Numbered from the stretch's first letter, positions 16,389-24,249 are shown. The stretch: DNA of 26,641 nt from JAKFDI01 sp044508835 (GCA_044508835.1 JBIQHD010000046.1:1-26641); one strand, 5' to 3'. Notes: generated from the sequence alone by a model not told the origin. Program-made: numbers and translations.

Positions 16389-16727
16389 TCAGTGGTTCTC
16401 GCGCGCGTGGTTGATCGAGTACTTCGGGATCTCGATCGTCACGTCCTCCTGCGCGAGGATGGCCTGGCACGACAGGCGCGAGGTCGGCTCCAGCCCCCAG
16501 GCGCGGTCGAGCAGGTCCTCCTCCGACTCGTCGAGCTCGCCAAGCGAGTCGAAGCCCTCGCGCACCACGACGTGGCAGGTGGTGCAGGCGCAGCTCATCT
16601 CGCAGGCATGCTCGATCTCGATGTCGTGTTCGAGCAGCGCCTCGCAGATCGAGGTGCCGGCGTCGGCCTGGATGCTCGCGCCCTCGGGACAGTACTCGGG
16701 GTGCGGCAGGATCTTGATCGTCGGCAT
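16389..16727 (-). CDS. fdx: ISC-type [2Fe-2S] ferredoxin
   Basis: Fdx (112 residues) is the adrenodoxin-like ferredoxin that supplies electrons for cluster assembly on IscU. The [2Fe-2S] ligands are C42, C48, C51 and C87, at the same positions as in E. coli Fdx; the extra conserved C46 is also present (ACEMSCACTTCHV). The C-terminus PKYSINHARENH is typical. It starts one base after the hscA stop and is the last gene of the cluster. No iscX follows: only about 20 bases remain before the convergent terminator. Confidence 0.97.
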   Translation of the reverse strand: MPTIKILPHPEYCPEGASIQADAGTSICEALLEHDIEIEHACEMSCACTTCHVVVREGFDSLGELDESEEDLLDRAWGLEPTSRLSCQAILAQEDVTIEIPKYSINHARENH

Positions 16728-16728
16728 C

Positions 16729-18585
16729 TCAGACCTCTTCCACGCGGCGGCCGGCGAGCGCCTGGCGGATGCTGCGGTTCATTCGTTCGGCGGCGAAGGC
16801 CTCGGTGCATTGGGCGAGCGCTTCCACGGCGGCGTCGATGGCGTGGGCGTCGGTGGACGTCCTCGCTTCCTCGAGCCGCGCGAGCTGCGCATCGATCGCG
16901 CCGCGCTGCGCCGCGTCGACGAGGTCGCCGTCGGCCGCGAGCGCGGCGCGCGTGGCCAGCAGCATGCGCTCGGCCTCGACGCGCGATTCGCGCAGGCTGC
17001 GCGCCTTCATGTCTTCCTCGGCGGTGCCGAAGCTCTCCTGCAGCATGCGCGCGACGTCGTCGTCCGACAGCCCGTAGCTCGGCTTCACGCGGATCGCCGC
17101 CTCGACGCCCGACAGCTCCTCGCGCGCGGTGACGTGCAGCAGCCCGTCGGCGTCGACCTCGAAGCTCACGCGGATGCGCGCCGCGCCGGCCACCATGGGC
17201 GGGATGCCGCGCAGCTCGAAGCGCGCGAGCGAGCGGCAGTCGCTCACGAGCTCGCGCTCGCCCTGCACCACGTGCAGCGCCATCGCCGTCTGGCCGTCCT
17301 TGAAGGTGGTGAAGTCCTGCGCGCGCGCCGTCGGGATGGTGCTGTTGCGCGGGATGATGCGCTCCACCAGGCCGCCCATGGTCTCGAGCCCGAGCGACAG
17401 CGGGATCACGTCGAGCAGCAGCAGGTCGGCCGCGCCCGCGTTGCCCGCGAGCGCATGGGCCTGGATCGCGGCGCCGAGCGCCACCACCTGGTCCGGGTCG
17501 AGGTCGGTGAGCGGCGTGCGGCCGAAGAACTCGGCCACCGCGGCCCGCACCGGCGGCATGCGCGTGGAGCCGCCGACCAGCACCACGCCCTCGACCTCGC
17601 GGCGGTCCGCCTTCGCGTCGCGCAGCACGCGGCGCACGGCCGTCATCGTGCGCGCGATCAGGCCGTGCCCGACGCGCTCGAAGTCGGCGCGCGTCACGCG
17701 CACGGACAGTTCCCCGTCCGCGAGCGGGCATGCGAGCGTGGCGTGATCCTGGGTGGACAGCTTCTCCTTGGCCGCGCGCGCGGCGACCAGCAGCGCCCGC
17801 TTGTCCTGCGGCGTGACGGCTTCCCGGCCCGATTGCGCCAGCGCCCAGTCGGCCAATGCGGCGTCGAAGTCGTCACCACCGAGACTCGAATCGCCGCCCG
17901 TCGCCACCACCTCGAACACGCCGGCCGACAGGCGCAGCAGCGAGATGTCGAAGGTTCCGCCGCCGAGGTCGTAGACGGCGTACAGCCCCTCGCTGCCGTG
18001 CTCGAGCCCGTAGGCGATGGCCGCCGCGGTCGGCTCGTTGATGAGGCGCAGCACGTTGATGCCGGCCAGCTTCGCCGCGTCCTTCGTCGCTTGGCGCTGG
18101 GCATCGTCGAAATAGGCCGGCACGGTGATCACCGCGCCGAACAGGTCGTCGTCGAAGGTGTCCTCGGCGCGATGGCGCAGGGCGGCGAGGATCTCGGCCG
18201 ACACCTCCACCGGCGACTTCACGCCGTCGACGGTGCGCAGCTGCACCATGCCCTGCGCGTCGACGAACTCGTACGGCAGCTTCTCGTGGTGGGCGATGTC
18301 GGCGAGGCCGCGGCCCATCAGGCGCTTGACGGAGACGATGGTGTTGCGCGGGTCGCGCGCGGCGTCCGCCAGCGCCGCGTGCCCGATGCTGCGCCGGCCG
18401 CCGTCGAGGTAGCGCACGGCCGACGGGAGGATCACGCGGCCGGCCTCGTCGGGCAGGCATTCGGCCACGCCGTTGCGCACGGCGGCCACGAGCGAATGCG
18501 TGGTGCCGAGGTCGATGCCGACCGCGACGCGCCGCTGGTGCGGATCGGGCGAGCCGCCGGGCTCGGAAATCTGGAGCAATGCCAT
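16729..18585 (-). CDS. hscA: Fe-S assembly Hsp70 chaperone HscA
   Basis: HscA (618 residues; E. coli 616) is the specialised Hsp70 that binds the LPPVK motif of IscU and drives cluster transfer with ATP. The nucleotide-binding domain shows GIDLGTTHSLVAAV (about 23-36), VYDLGGGTFDISLL (about 204-217) and VLVGGSTRMPPVRAAV (335-350). The substrate-binding domain contains LGLETMGGLVERIIPRNSTI. The long open frame continues 45 codons upstream inside hscB but without Hsp70 similarity, so the ATG at 18585 is chosen. It lies 4 bases after hscB and 1 base before fdx. Confidence 0.97.
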   Translation of the reverse strand: MALLQISEPGGSPDPHQRRVAVGIDLGTTHSLVAAVRNGVAECLPDEAGRVILPSAVRYLDGGRRSIGHAALADAARDPRNTIVSVKRLMGRGLADIAHHEKLPYEFVDAQGMVQLRTVDGVKSPVEVSAEILAALRHRAEDTFDDDLFGAVITVPAYFDDAQRQATKDAAKLAGINVLRLINEPTAAAIAYGLEHGSEGLYAVYDLGGGTFDISLLRLSAGVFEVVATGGDSSLGGDDFDAALADWALAQSGREAVTPQDKRALLVAARAAKEKLSTQDHATLACPLADGELSVRVTRADFERVGHGLIARTMTAVRRVLRDAKADRREVEGVVLVGGSTRMPPVRAAVAEFFGRTPLTDLDPDQVVALGAAIQAHALAGNAGAADLLLLDVIPLSLGLETMGGLVERIIPRNSTIPTARAQDFTTFKDGQTAMALHVVQGERELVSDCRSLARFELRGIPPMVAGAARIRVSFEVDADGLLHVTAREELSGVEAAIRVKPSYGLSDDDVARMLQESFGTAEEDMKARSLRESRVEAERMLLATRAALAADGDLVDAAQRGAIDAQLARLEEARTSTDAHAIDAAVEALAQCTEAFAAERMNRSIRQALAGRRVEEV

Positions 18586-18589
18586 GCGG

Positions 18590-19108
18590 TTATTGTCCCA
18601 GCGCTTCCAGGCGCTGATCGATGCTGTCGGCAAAGCGCTCCACGAACATGAGGGCTCTGACCTGCGCCGCCGCGGCGGCGTAGTCCCGCGCTTCGTCGAT
18701 GAGCGTGCCGAGCGCGGCAAGGCCGCCGTCCCGCGCCCGGCGCACTTCGCCGGCGAGCGCCTCGACGGCCTGCAGGTCCTCCGCCTCGTCGAGCGCTTCG
18801 CGCCACGCCATCTGCTGCACGAGAAAGCTCGGCGGCATCGCGGTGTTCGTCTCGGCCTCGACCGGCACGCCGTGGAGCTCGCACAGGTAGCCGGCGCGCG
18901 CGAGCGGGTCCTTCAGGCGCTGGTAGGCCTCGTTGATGCGCACCGACCATTGCATGGCGAGGCGGCGCGCAGCCGCGCCGTCGGCGGCGAAGCGGTCGGG
19001 GTGCGCCTCGGCCTGCAGCGCGCGCCAGCGGGCATCGAGCGCGGCACGGTCGAGCGCATGGCGGCGCGGCAGGCCGAACAGTTCGAAGTCGTCGCTGTCG
19101 AGCTTCAT
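18590..19108 (-). CDS. hscB: Fe-S assembly J-type co-chaperone HscB
   Basis: HscB (172 residues; E. coli 171) is the J-domain partner that delivers IscU to HscA and stimulates its ATPase. The N-terminal J domain has DDFELFGLPRRHALD and the essential HPD triad at residues 36-38 (EAHPDRF). The C-terminal helical domain binds IscU. The ATG at 19108 gives the standard start; an in-frame ATG 57 bases upstream would read through the terminator stem region and is unlikely. No obvious Shine-Dalgarno is seen. It is preceded by an intrinsic terminator (19149-19177), so its expression may depend on read-through. Confidence 0.96.
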   Translation of the reverse strand: MKLDSDDFELFGLPRRHALDRAALDARWRALQAEAHPDRFAADGAAARRLAMQWSVRINEAYQRLKDPLARAGYLCELHGVPVEAETNTAMPPSFLVQQMAWREALDEAEDLQAVEALAGEVRRARDGGLAALGTLIDEARDYAAAAAQVRALMFVERFADSIDQRLEALGQ

Positions 19109-19148
19109 CGGGCGGCGGGAACGCGGTGCGTCGTCATGGGCACGGGCG

Positions 19149-19177
19149 AAAAAAAGGCGCGGCACAGGCCACGCCTT
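19149..19177 (-). terminator. Intrinsic terminator between iscA and hscB
   Basis: On the minus strand AAGGCGTGGC pairs with GCCGCGCCTT around a CTGT loop (10 bp, one T.G wobble) and runs into seven consecutive T residues. It lies 19 bases after the iscA stop and 40 bases before hscB. The wobble becomes a C.A mismatch on the plus strand, so the element works best in the isc direction. It probably lowers hscBA-fdx expression relative to iscRSUA. Confidence 0.85.
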
Positions 19178-19195
19178 GCGATGTCGCGCACGGGA

Positions 19196-19519
19196 TCAGA
19201 CGCGGAACGACTCGCCGCAGCCGCAGCGGTCTTTCTCGCGCGGGTTGTGGAACTTGAAGCCTTCGTTGAGGCCTTCGCGCACGAAGTCGAGCTCGGTGCC
19301 GTCGAGGTAGGGCAGGCTCTTCGGGTCGATCAGCACCTTCACGCCGTGGCCCTCGAAGACGATGTCTTCCGGCGCCACGTCGTCGGCGTACTCCAGCTTG
19401 TAGGCCAGGCCCGAGCAGCCGCTGGTCTTCACGCCCAGGCGCACGCCCACGCCCTTGCCGCGCTTGGCGAGATAGCGCGTGACGTGGCGGGCCGCCGCTT
19501 CGGTCAGGGTGACGGACAT
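19196..19519 (-). CDS. iscA: A-type Fe-S carrier protein IscA
   Basis: IscA (107 residues, the same as E. coli) carries iron or Fe-S clusters from the IscU scaffold to target proteins. The three ligands are at the canonical positions C35 (GVKTSGCSGLAY), C99 and C101 (DRCGCGESF). The N-terminus MSVTLTEAAARHV is typical. It begins 5 bases after iscU. It is the last gene before the intrinsic terminator. The A-type family also includes ErpA and SufA; the isc context decides for IscA. Confidence 0.97.
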   Translation of the reverse strand: MSVTLTEAAARHVTRYLAKRGKGVGVRLGVKTSGCSGLAYKLEYADDVAPEDIVFEGHGVKVLIDPKSLPYLDGTELDFVREGLNEGFKFHNPREKDRCGCGESFRV

Positions 19520-19524
19520 GGCGG

Positions 19525-19938
19525 TCAGGCGCCTTGCGCTTCTTCGACGGCCGGCGCTAGCGCCTTGGCCCGGTAGTCGCTCACCGCGGCCTTGATCGCG
19601 TCTTCCGCCAGGATGGAGCAGTGGATCTTCACCGGCGGCAGCGCCAGTTCCTCGGCGATGTGGGTGTTCTTGATGGCGAGCGCCTCGTCGAGCGACTTGC
19701 CCTTGACCCATTCGGTGACCAGCGAGCTCGACGCGATGGCCGAGCCGCAGCCGTAGGTCTTGAACTTCGCGTCCTCGATCAGGCCGGTCTGCGGGTTCAC
19801 CTTGATCTGCAGCTTCATCACGTCGCCGCAGGCCGGGGCGCCGACCATGCCGGTGCCGACGGTGTCGTCGCCCTTGGCGAAGGAGCCGACGTTGCGGGGG
19901 TTCTCGTAATGCTCAACGACCTTGCTGCTGTATGCCAT
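19525..19938 (-). CDS. iscU: Fe-S cluster scaffold protein IscU
   Basis: IscU (137 residues; E. coli 128) is the scaffold on which IscS-derived sulfur and iron form clusters. The ligands C37, D39, C64, H106 and C107 are present (GAPACGDVM, TYGCGSAIAS, KIHCSIL). The HscA recognition motif LPPVK is at residues 100-104. The C-terminal tail (about 125-137, ALAPAVEEAQGA) is a little longer than in E. coli. GGAG stands before the ATG at normal spacing. It lies between iscS (18 bases) and iscA (5 bases). Confidence 0.98.
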   Translation of the reverse strand: MAYSSKVVEHYENPRNVGSFAKGDDTVGTGMVGAPACGDVMKLQIKVNPQTGLIEDAKFKTYGCGSAIASSSLVTEWVKGKSLDEALAIKNTHIAEELALPPVKIHCSILAEDAIKAAVSDYRAKALAPAVEEAQGA

Positions 19939-19956
19939 TTCCGTTCTCCAGACTTC

Positions 19957-21177
19957 TCAATGCGCGGCCCACTGGATGGCGCTGATGTCCACGCCGTCCT
20001 TGTACATCTCCCACAGCGGGGACAGCTCGCGCAGCTTGGCGACGCGGTCCTTGAGCGTGGCGACGACGTAGTCGATCTCCTCGGCCTGCGTGAAGCGGCC
20101 GATGGTCATTCGCAGGCTCGAATGGGCGAGCTCGTCGCTGCGGCCGAGCGCGCGCAGCACGTAGCTCGGCTCGAGGCTGGCCGAGGTGCAGGCCGAGCCC
20201 GACGACACGGCGATGCCCTTGATGCCCATGATCAGCGACTCGCCCTCGACGTAGTTGAACGACATGTTCAGGTTGTGCGGCACGCGCTTCTCGAGGTCGC
20301 CGTTGATGAAGGTCTGCTCGATGTCCGCGAGGCCCGCGATCAGCCGCTGCTGCAGCATGCGCACGCGCTCGCTCTCGACGCCCATCTCCTCGCGCGCGAT
20401 GCGGAAGGCCTCGCCCATGCCGACGATCTGGTGCGTGGGCAGCGTGCCGGAACGCATGCCGCGCTCGTGGCCGCCGCCGTGCATCTGCGCCTCGATGCGC
20501 ACGCGCGGCTTGCGGCGCACGTACAGCGCGCCGATGCCCTTGGGGCCGTAGGTCTTGTGCGAGGCGAGGCTCATCAGGTCGACCGGCAGCGCCTTCAGGT
20601 CGATCGCCACCTTGCCGGTGGCCTGCGCCGCGTCGACGTGGAAGATGATCCCGCGCTCGCGGCACATCGCGCCGATGGCCGGGATGTCCTGGATGACGCC
20701 GATCTCGTTGTTGACCAGCATCACCGACACGAGGATGGTGTCCGGGCGCAGCGCGTCCTTGAAGCGGTCGAGGTCGAGCAGGCCGTCTTCCTGCACGTCG
20801 AGGTAGGTGGCCTCGAAGCCTTGGCGCTCGAGCTCGCGCACGGTGTCGAGCACGGCCTTGTGCTCGGTCTTCACCGTCACGATGTGCTTGCCGCGCGTCT
20901 TGTAGAACTGCGCCGCGCCCTTGAGCGCGAGGTTGTCGGACTCGGTGGCGCCGGAGGTCCAGATGATCTCGCGCGGGTCGGCGCCGATCAGCGCGGCGAC
21001 GTCCTCGCGCGCCTTCTCGATCGCGGCCTCCGCTTCCCAGCCCCACGCATGGCTGCGCGACGCGGCGTTGCCGAAGTGCTCGCGCAGCCAGGGAATCATC
21101 GCGTCGACGACGCGCTGGTCGACCGGCGTGGTGGCGCCGTAGTCCATGTAGACGGGAAAGTGGGGAGTGGTGTCCAT
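19957..21177 (-). CDS. iscS: Cysteine desulfurase IscS
   Basis: IscS (406 residues; E. coli 404) removes sulfur from cysteine and hands it to IscU and to tRNA thiolation partners. It starts MDTTPHFPVYMDYGATTPVD. The PLP lysine is K208 in SLASHKTYGPKG, with H106 in KTEHKAVL stacking on the cofactor. The persulfide cysteine is C330 in VSSGSACTSASLEPSYV. The C-terminus SPLWEMYKDGVDISAIQWAA, which docks IscU in E. coli, is conserved. No strong ribosome site precedes the ATG. The gap to iscR is 101 bases and contains a hairpin. Confidence 0.98.
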   Translation of the reverse strand: MDTTPHFPVYMDYGATTPVDQRVVDAMIPWLREHFGNAASRSHAWGWEAEAAIEKAREDVAALIGADPREIIWTSGATESDNLALKGAAQFYKTRGKHIVTVKTEHKAVLDTVRELERQGFEATYLDVQEDGLLDLDRFKDALRPDTILVSVMLVNNEIGVIQDIPAIGAMCRERGIIFHVDAAQATGKVAIDLKALPVDLMSLASHKTYGPKGIGALYVRRKPRVRIEAQMHGGGHERGMRSGTLPTHQIVGMGEAFRIAREEMGVESERVRMLQQRLIAGLADIEQTFINGDLEKRVPHNLNMSFNYVEGESLIMGIKGIAVSSGSACTSASLEPSYVLRALGRSDELAHSSLRMTIGRFTQAEEIDYVVATLKDRVAKLRELSPLWEMYKDGVDISAIQWAAH

Positions 21178-21194
21178 GAGCCGAGTGTGATCAG

Positions 21195-21218
21195 TGCGGC
21201 GCGATTCTCCACGCCGCA
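21195..21218 (-). other. Hairpin in the iscR-iscS intergenic region
   Basis: A 7-bp inverted repeat (TGCGGCG/CGCCGCA) with a ten-base loop ends about 18 bases before the iscS ATG. No T run follows. In E. coli an iscR-iscS intergenic structure keeps the iscR mRNA stable when iscSUA is degraded; a similar use here is only an analogy. Confidence 0.35.
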
Positions 21219-21278
21219 GGGTCATCCTGTGATGCCGGTACTGCCTTGCCGTCCATCCGGGAACGAACGCCGGCCGCC

Positions 21279-21812
21279 CTACTTGGTGAAGGCGTTGCCG
21301 AGCGCGAACACCGAGTTCGGCGCGGTCACCTTGATCGGCTTGACCACCGGCTGCGACGAGATCGCGCGCTTGACCGGGTGCTCCTCGATCGAGATGCCCT
21401 TGGCGATCTGCTCGTCGACCAGCTTCTTCAGCGAGATCGAATCGAGATACTCGATCATCTTGGTGTTCAGGCTCGTCCACAGGTCGTGCGTCATGCAGCG
21501 GCCGGTGTCGTCGCCCATGCAATTCTCCTTGCCGCCGCAGCCGGTGGCGTCGATCGGCTCGTCGACGGCGACGATGATGTCGGCCACGGTGATGTCTTCC
21601 GACTTGCGGCCCAGCGAATAGCCGCCGCCCGGCCCGCGGGTGCTCTCGACGAGCTCGTGGCGGCGCAGCTTGCCGAACAGCTGCTCGAGATAGGACAGCG
21701 AGATCTGCTGCCGGGCACTGATGGCGGCCAGGGCGACCGGCCCCGAATGCTCGCGCAGAGCCAGATCAATCATCGCGGTCACGGCAAATCGGCCCTTGGT
21801 GGTCAGACGCAT
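21279..21812 (-). CDS. iscR: Fe-S cluster regulator IscR (Rrf2 family)
   Basis: IscR (177 residues) is a [2Fe-2S] transcription factor that represses the isc operon when Fe-S clusters are plentiful. The N-terminal winged helix starts MRLTTKGRFAVTAMIDLAL and includes QQISLSYLEQLFGKLRRHEL with the wing TRGPGGGYSLGR. Cluster ligands are C92, C98 and C106 plus H109; the last spacing (C-x7-C) is two residues longer than in E. coli (C92, C98, C104, H107). AGGAG precedes the ATG at good distance. It is the first gene of the cluster, with its own operator sites upstream. Confidence 0.97.
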   Translation of the reverse strand: MRLTTKGRFAVTAMIDLALREHSGPVALAAISARQQISLSYLEQLFGKLRRHELVESTRGPGGGYSLGRKSEDITVADIIVAVDEPIDATGCGGKENCMGDDTGRCMTHDLWTSLNTKMIEYLDSISLKKLVDEQIAKGISIEEHPVKRAISSQPVVKPIKVTAPNSVFALGNAFTK

Positions 21813-21903
21813 GCAATTCTCCTGAAGCCTGTCGGCACTGCTGGATCAACGAATAGGCGGCTTCTCCGTCCGCGACACCCACCCGGGAATACCCTTGCCT
21901 TAA

Positions 21904-21921
21904 TCCGACTGTTGAGGTCGA
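21904..21921 (-). promoter_or_regulatory. Weaker IscR-like site B over the iscR transcription start
   Basis: TCGACCTCAACAGTCGGA on the minus strand keeps the GAC...AGTCGG core of the type 1 IscR motif but has four mismatches in the left half and the last base. It starts at the last base of the -10 box and covers the expected start point near 21914. E. coli iscR also has two sites (A and B). Confidence 0.5.
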
Positions 21922-21950
21922 GTATAACGGAAGCCGACTATTTTAGTCAA
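21921..21950 (-). promoter_or_regulatory. iscR: Sigma70 promoter of the isc operon
   Basis: On the minus strand TTGACT (21950-21945) and TATACT (21926-21921) are separated by 18 bases. Each hexamer has one mismatch from consensus. The predicted start is about 21914, giving a leader of roughly 100 bases to iscR. The -35 box lies inside the strong IscR site. Confidence 0.85.
21933..21950 (-). promoter_or_regulatory. Type 1 IscR operator (site A)
   Basis: The minus-strand sequence TTGACTAAAATAGTCGGC fits the core of the E. coli type 1 IscR consensus (YYGACTRWWWYAGTCRRS) at every position. It overlaps the -35 box of the iscR promoter, which suits repression by [2Fe-2S]-IscR. Confidence 0.82.
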
Positions 21951-21990
21951 CATTTCGCCGGGAAAGTTCCCCGCCCGTCCTCGCTGGCAA

Positions 21991-22013
21991 TCCGGGCACC
22001 CGGAGGGCCCTCC
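21991..22013. repeat. Overlapping palindromes at the uvrB 3' end
   Basis: TCCGGG-CA-CCCGGA (21991-22004) overlaps the perfect 12-base palindrome GGAGGGCCCTCC (22002-22013), immediately after the uvrB stop. They may form the 3' end structure of uvrB mRNA and shield the isc promoter from read-through. No T run follows on the minus strand, so intrinsic termination is doubtful. Confidence 0.35.
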
Positions 22014-22014
22014 G

Positions 22015-24138
22015 TCACGGCCGGGCGCCGTCAGACGGCACCGCCGTGTCGGCACCTGCGGCGCCGAAGGCCTGCTCCCGCAGCAGCGCCAGCTGGTCGC
22101 GCACCCGCGCGGCCTTCTCGAACTCCAGGCTGCGGGCGTGCTCCAGCATCTGCTTCTCGAGCTGCTTGATGCGCCGCCCGAGGTCCTTCTCCGACATCGC
22201 CTCCACCTCGGCCGCGGCCTGGGCGTTGCGCAGGTCGTTCTTGTTGGACTTCTCGGAGTAGACGCCGTCGATCAGCTCCTTGACCTTCTTGCTCACGGTG
22301 CGCGGCGTGATGCCCTCGGCCTCGTTGTGGGTGATCTGCTTGGCGCGCCGCCGCTCGGTCTCGCCGATGGCGCGCTTCATCGAGTCGGTCATCTTGTCGG
22401 CGTACAGGATGGCGCGGCCGTTGGCGTTGCGCGCGGCGCGGCCGATGGTCTGGATCAGCGAGCGCTCGGCGCGCAGGAAGCCTTCCTTGTCGGCGTCGAG
22501 GATGGCCACCAGCGACACCTCGGGAATGTCCAGCCCCTCGCGCAGCAGGTTGATGCCCACCAGCACGTCGAAGCTGCCCAGCCGCAGGTCGCGCAGGATC
22601 TCCACGCGCTCCACGGTGTCGATGTCGCTGTGCAGGTAGCGCACCTTCACGCCGTTCTCGGCGAGGTAGTCGGTGAGCTGCTCGGCCATGCGCTTGGTGA
22701 GCGTGGTGATGAGCACCCGCTCGTTGACCTCGACCCGCGCGCGGATCTCCTGCAGCACGTCGTCGACCTGCGTGGTGGCCGGGCGCACCTCGACCGACGG
22801 ATCGACCAGCCCGGTGGGCCGCACCACCTGTTCGACCACCTGCCCCGCGTTCTCCTGCTCGTAGGCAGCCGGCGTGGCCGAGACGAAGACCACCTGGCGC
22901 ATCTTGGTCTCGAATTCCTGGAACTTGAGCGGCCGGTTGTCGAGCGCGCTCGGCAGCCGGAAGCCGTATTCGACGAGCGTGGTCTTGCGTGCCCGGTCGC
23001 CGTTGTACATGGCGCTGAGCTGGCCGATGAGCACGTGGCTCTCGTCGAGGAACATGAGCGCGTCGGCCGGCAGGTAGTCGACGAGGGTCGAGGGCGGATC
23101 GCCCGGTGCCGAGCCCGACAGGTGCCGGGTGTAGTTCTCGATGCCCTTGCAGTGGCCCACCTCCTGCAGCATCTCGAGGTCGAAGCGCGTGCGCTGCTCG
23201 AGCCGCTGCGCCTCCACCAGCTTGCCCGCGGCCACCAGTTCCGCCAGCCGCTCGCGCAGCTCCACCTTGATGGTCTCGACCGCCGCCACCACGCGGTCGC
23301 GCGGCGTGACGTAGTGGCTCGACGGGTACACCGTGAAGCGCGGGATCTTCTGCCGGATGCGCCCCGTCAGCGGGTCGAACAGCTGCAGCGACTCGACCTC
23401 GTCGTCGAACAGCTCGATGCGGATGGCGAGCTCCGAATGCTCGGCGGGGAACACGTCGATGGTGTCGCCGCGCACGCGGAAGGTGCCGCGGGCGAAGTCG
23501 GTCTCGTTGCGGCTGTACTGCATGCGGATGAGCTGGGCGATCACGTCGCGCTGGCCGAGCTTGTCGCCGGTTCGCAGCGTCATCACCATGCGGTGGTAGT
23601 CGCTCGGGTTGCCGATGCCGTAGATCGCGCTCACCGTCGCCACGATCACCACGTCGCGCCGCTCCAGCAGGCTCTTGGTGGCCGACAGGCGCATCTGCTC
23701 GATGTGCTCGTTGATCGAGCTGTCCTTCTCGATGAACAGGTCGCGCTGCGGCACGTAGGCCTCGGGCTGGTAGTAGTCGTAGTAGCTCACGAAGTACTCG
23801 ACGGCGTTCTTCGGGAAGAACTCGCGGAACTCGCTGTAGAGCTGCGCGGCCAGCGTCTTGTTGGGCGCGAACACGATCGCCGGGCGCCCCAGGCGCGCGA
23901 TCACGTTGGCCATGGTGAAGGTCTTGCCGGAGCCCGTCACGCCCAGCAGCGTCTGGAAGCTCAGGCCGTCTTCCACGCCCTCGACGAGCTGGGCGATGGC
24001 GGTGGGCTGGTCGCCCGCCGGCGGGTAGGGCTGGAACAGCTGGAACGGCGAGCCGGGGAAGGAGACGAACTCGCCCTTCGCCTCGGCGGGAACGGCGGCG
24101 GGCCCTGTGGCGGCGGCAACACGGATCGATTCGGCCAT
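22015..24138 (-). CDS. uvrB: UvrABC excinuclease subunit B
   Basis: UvrB (707 residues; E. coli 673) is the damage-verifying helicase-like subunit of nucleotide excision repair that loads UvrC. Walker A is GVTGSGKT at residues 66-73. The beta-hairpin that clamps DNA is recognisable at about 119-143 (YYDYYQPEAYVPQRDL). Motif II is FLDESH, and motif VI is QTIGRAARNANGRAILYAD. The C-terminal UVR domain (LEKQMLEHARSLEFEKAARV) binds UvrC. An extra 20 or so residues at the N-terminus (rich in Ala and Pro) explain part of the length. I see no LexA-type box in the 111-base region shared with the divergent aminotransferase gene. Confidence 0.98.
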   Translation of the reverse strand: MAESIRVAAATGPAAVPAEAKGEFVSFPGSPFQLFQPYPPAGDQPTAIAQLVEGVEDGLSFQTLLGVTGSGKTFTMANVIARLGRPAIVFAPNKTLAAQLYSEFREFFPKNAVEYFVSYYDYYQPEAYVPQRDLFIEKDSSINEHIEQMRLSATKSLLERRDVVIVATVSAIYGIGNPSDYHRMVMTLRTGDKLGQRDVIAQLIRMQYSRNETDFARGTFRVRGDTIDVFPAEHSELAIRIELFDDEVESLQLFDPLTGRIRQKIPRFTVYPSSHYVTPRDRVVAAVETIKVELRERLAELVAAGKLVEAQRLEQRTRFDLEMLQEVGHCKGIENYTRHLSGSAPGDPPSTLVDYLPADALMFLDESHVLIGQLSAMYNGDRARKTTLVEYGFRLPSALDNRPLKFQEFETKMRQVVFVSATPAAYEQENAGQVVEQVVRPTGLVDPSVEVRPATTQVDDVLQEIRARVEVNERVLITTLTKRMAEQLTDYLAENGVKVRYLHSDIDTVERVEILRDLRLGSFDVLVGINLLREGLDIPEVSLVAILDADKEGFLRAERSLIQTIGRAARNANGRAILYADKMTDSMKRAIGETERRRAKQITHNEAEGITPRTVSKKVKELIDGVYSEKSNKNDLRNAQAAAEVEAMSEKDLGRRIKQLEKQMLEHARSLEFEKAARVRDQLALLREQAFGAAGADTAVPSDGARP

Positions 24139-24249
24139 GGCAGATAAACTTCTCGGGTTTTCCCTCGTTGCGGACGCACCGGGCAGCCTTCGAGCCTAGC
24201 CCAATTCAGCCTCCCGCTCTACTGACAACACCTGTCGACAAGGACTGCT

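Noticed and set aside
19621..21621. A 666-codon plus-strand frame antisense to iscU, iscS and part of iscR
   Set aside because: Its composition is typical of an antisense shadow, and the minus-strand genes carry all catalytic residues. Similar shadows oppose hscA (16411-18651), uvrB (22138-24147) and nuoB-nuoD (5449-7800).
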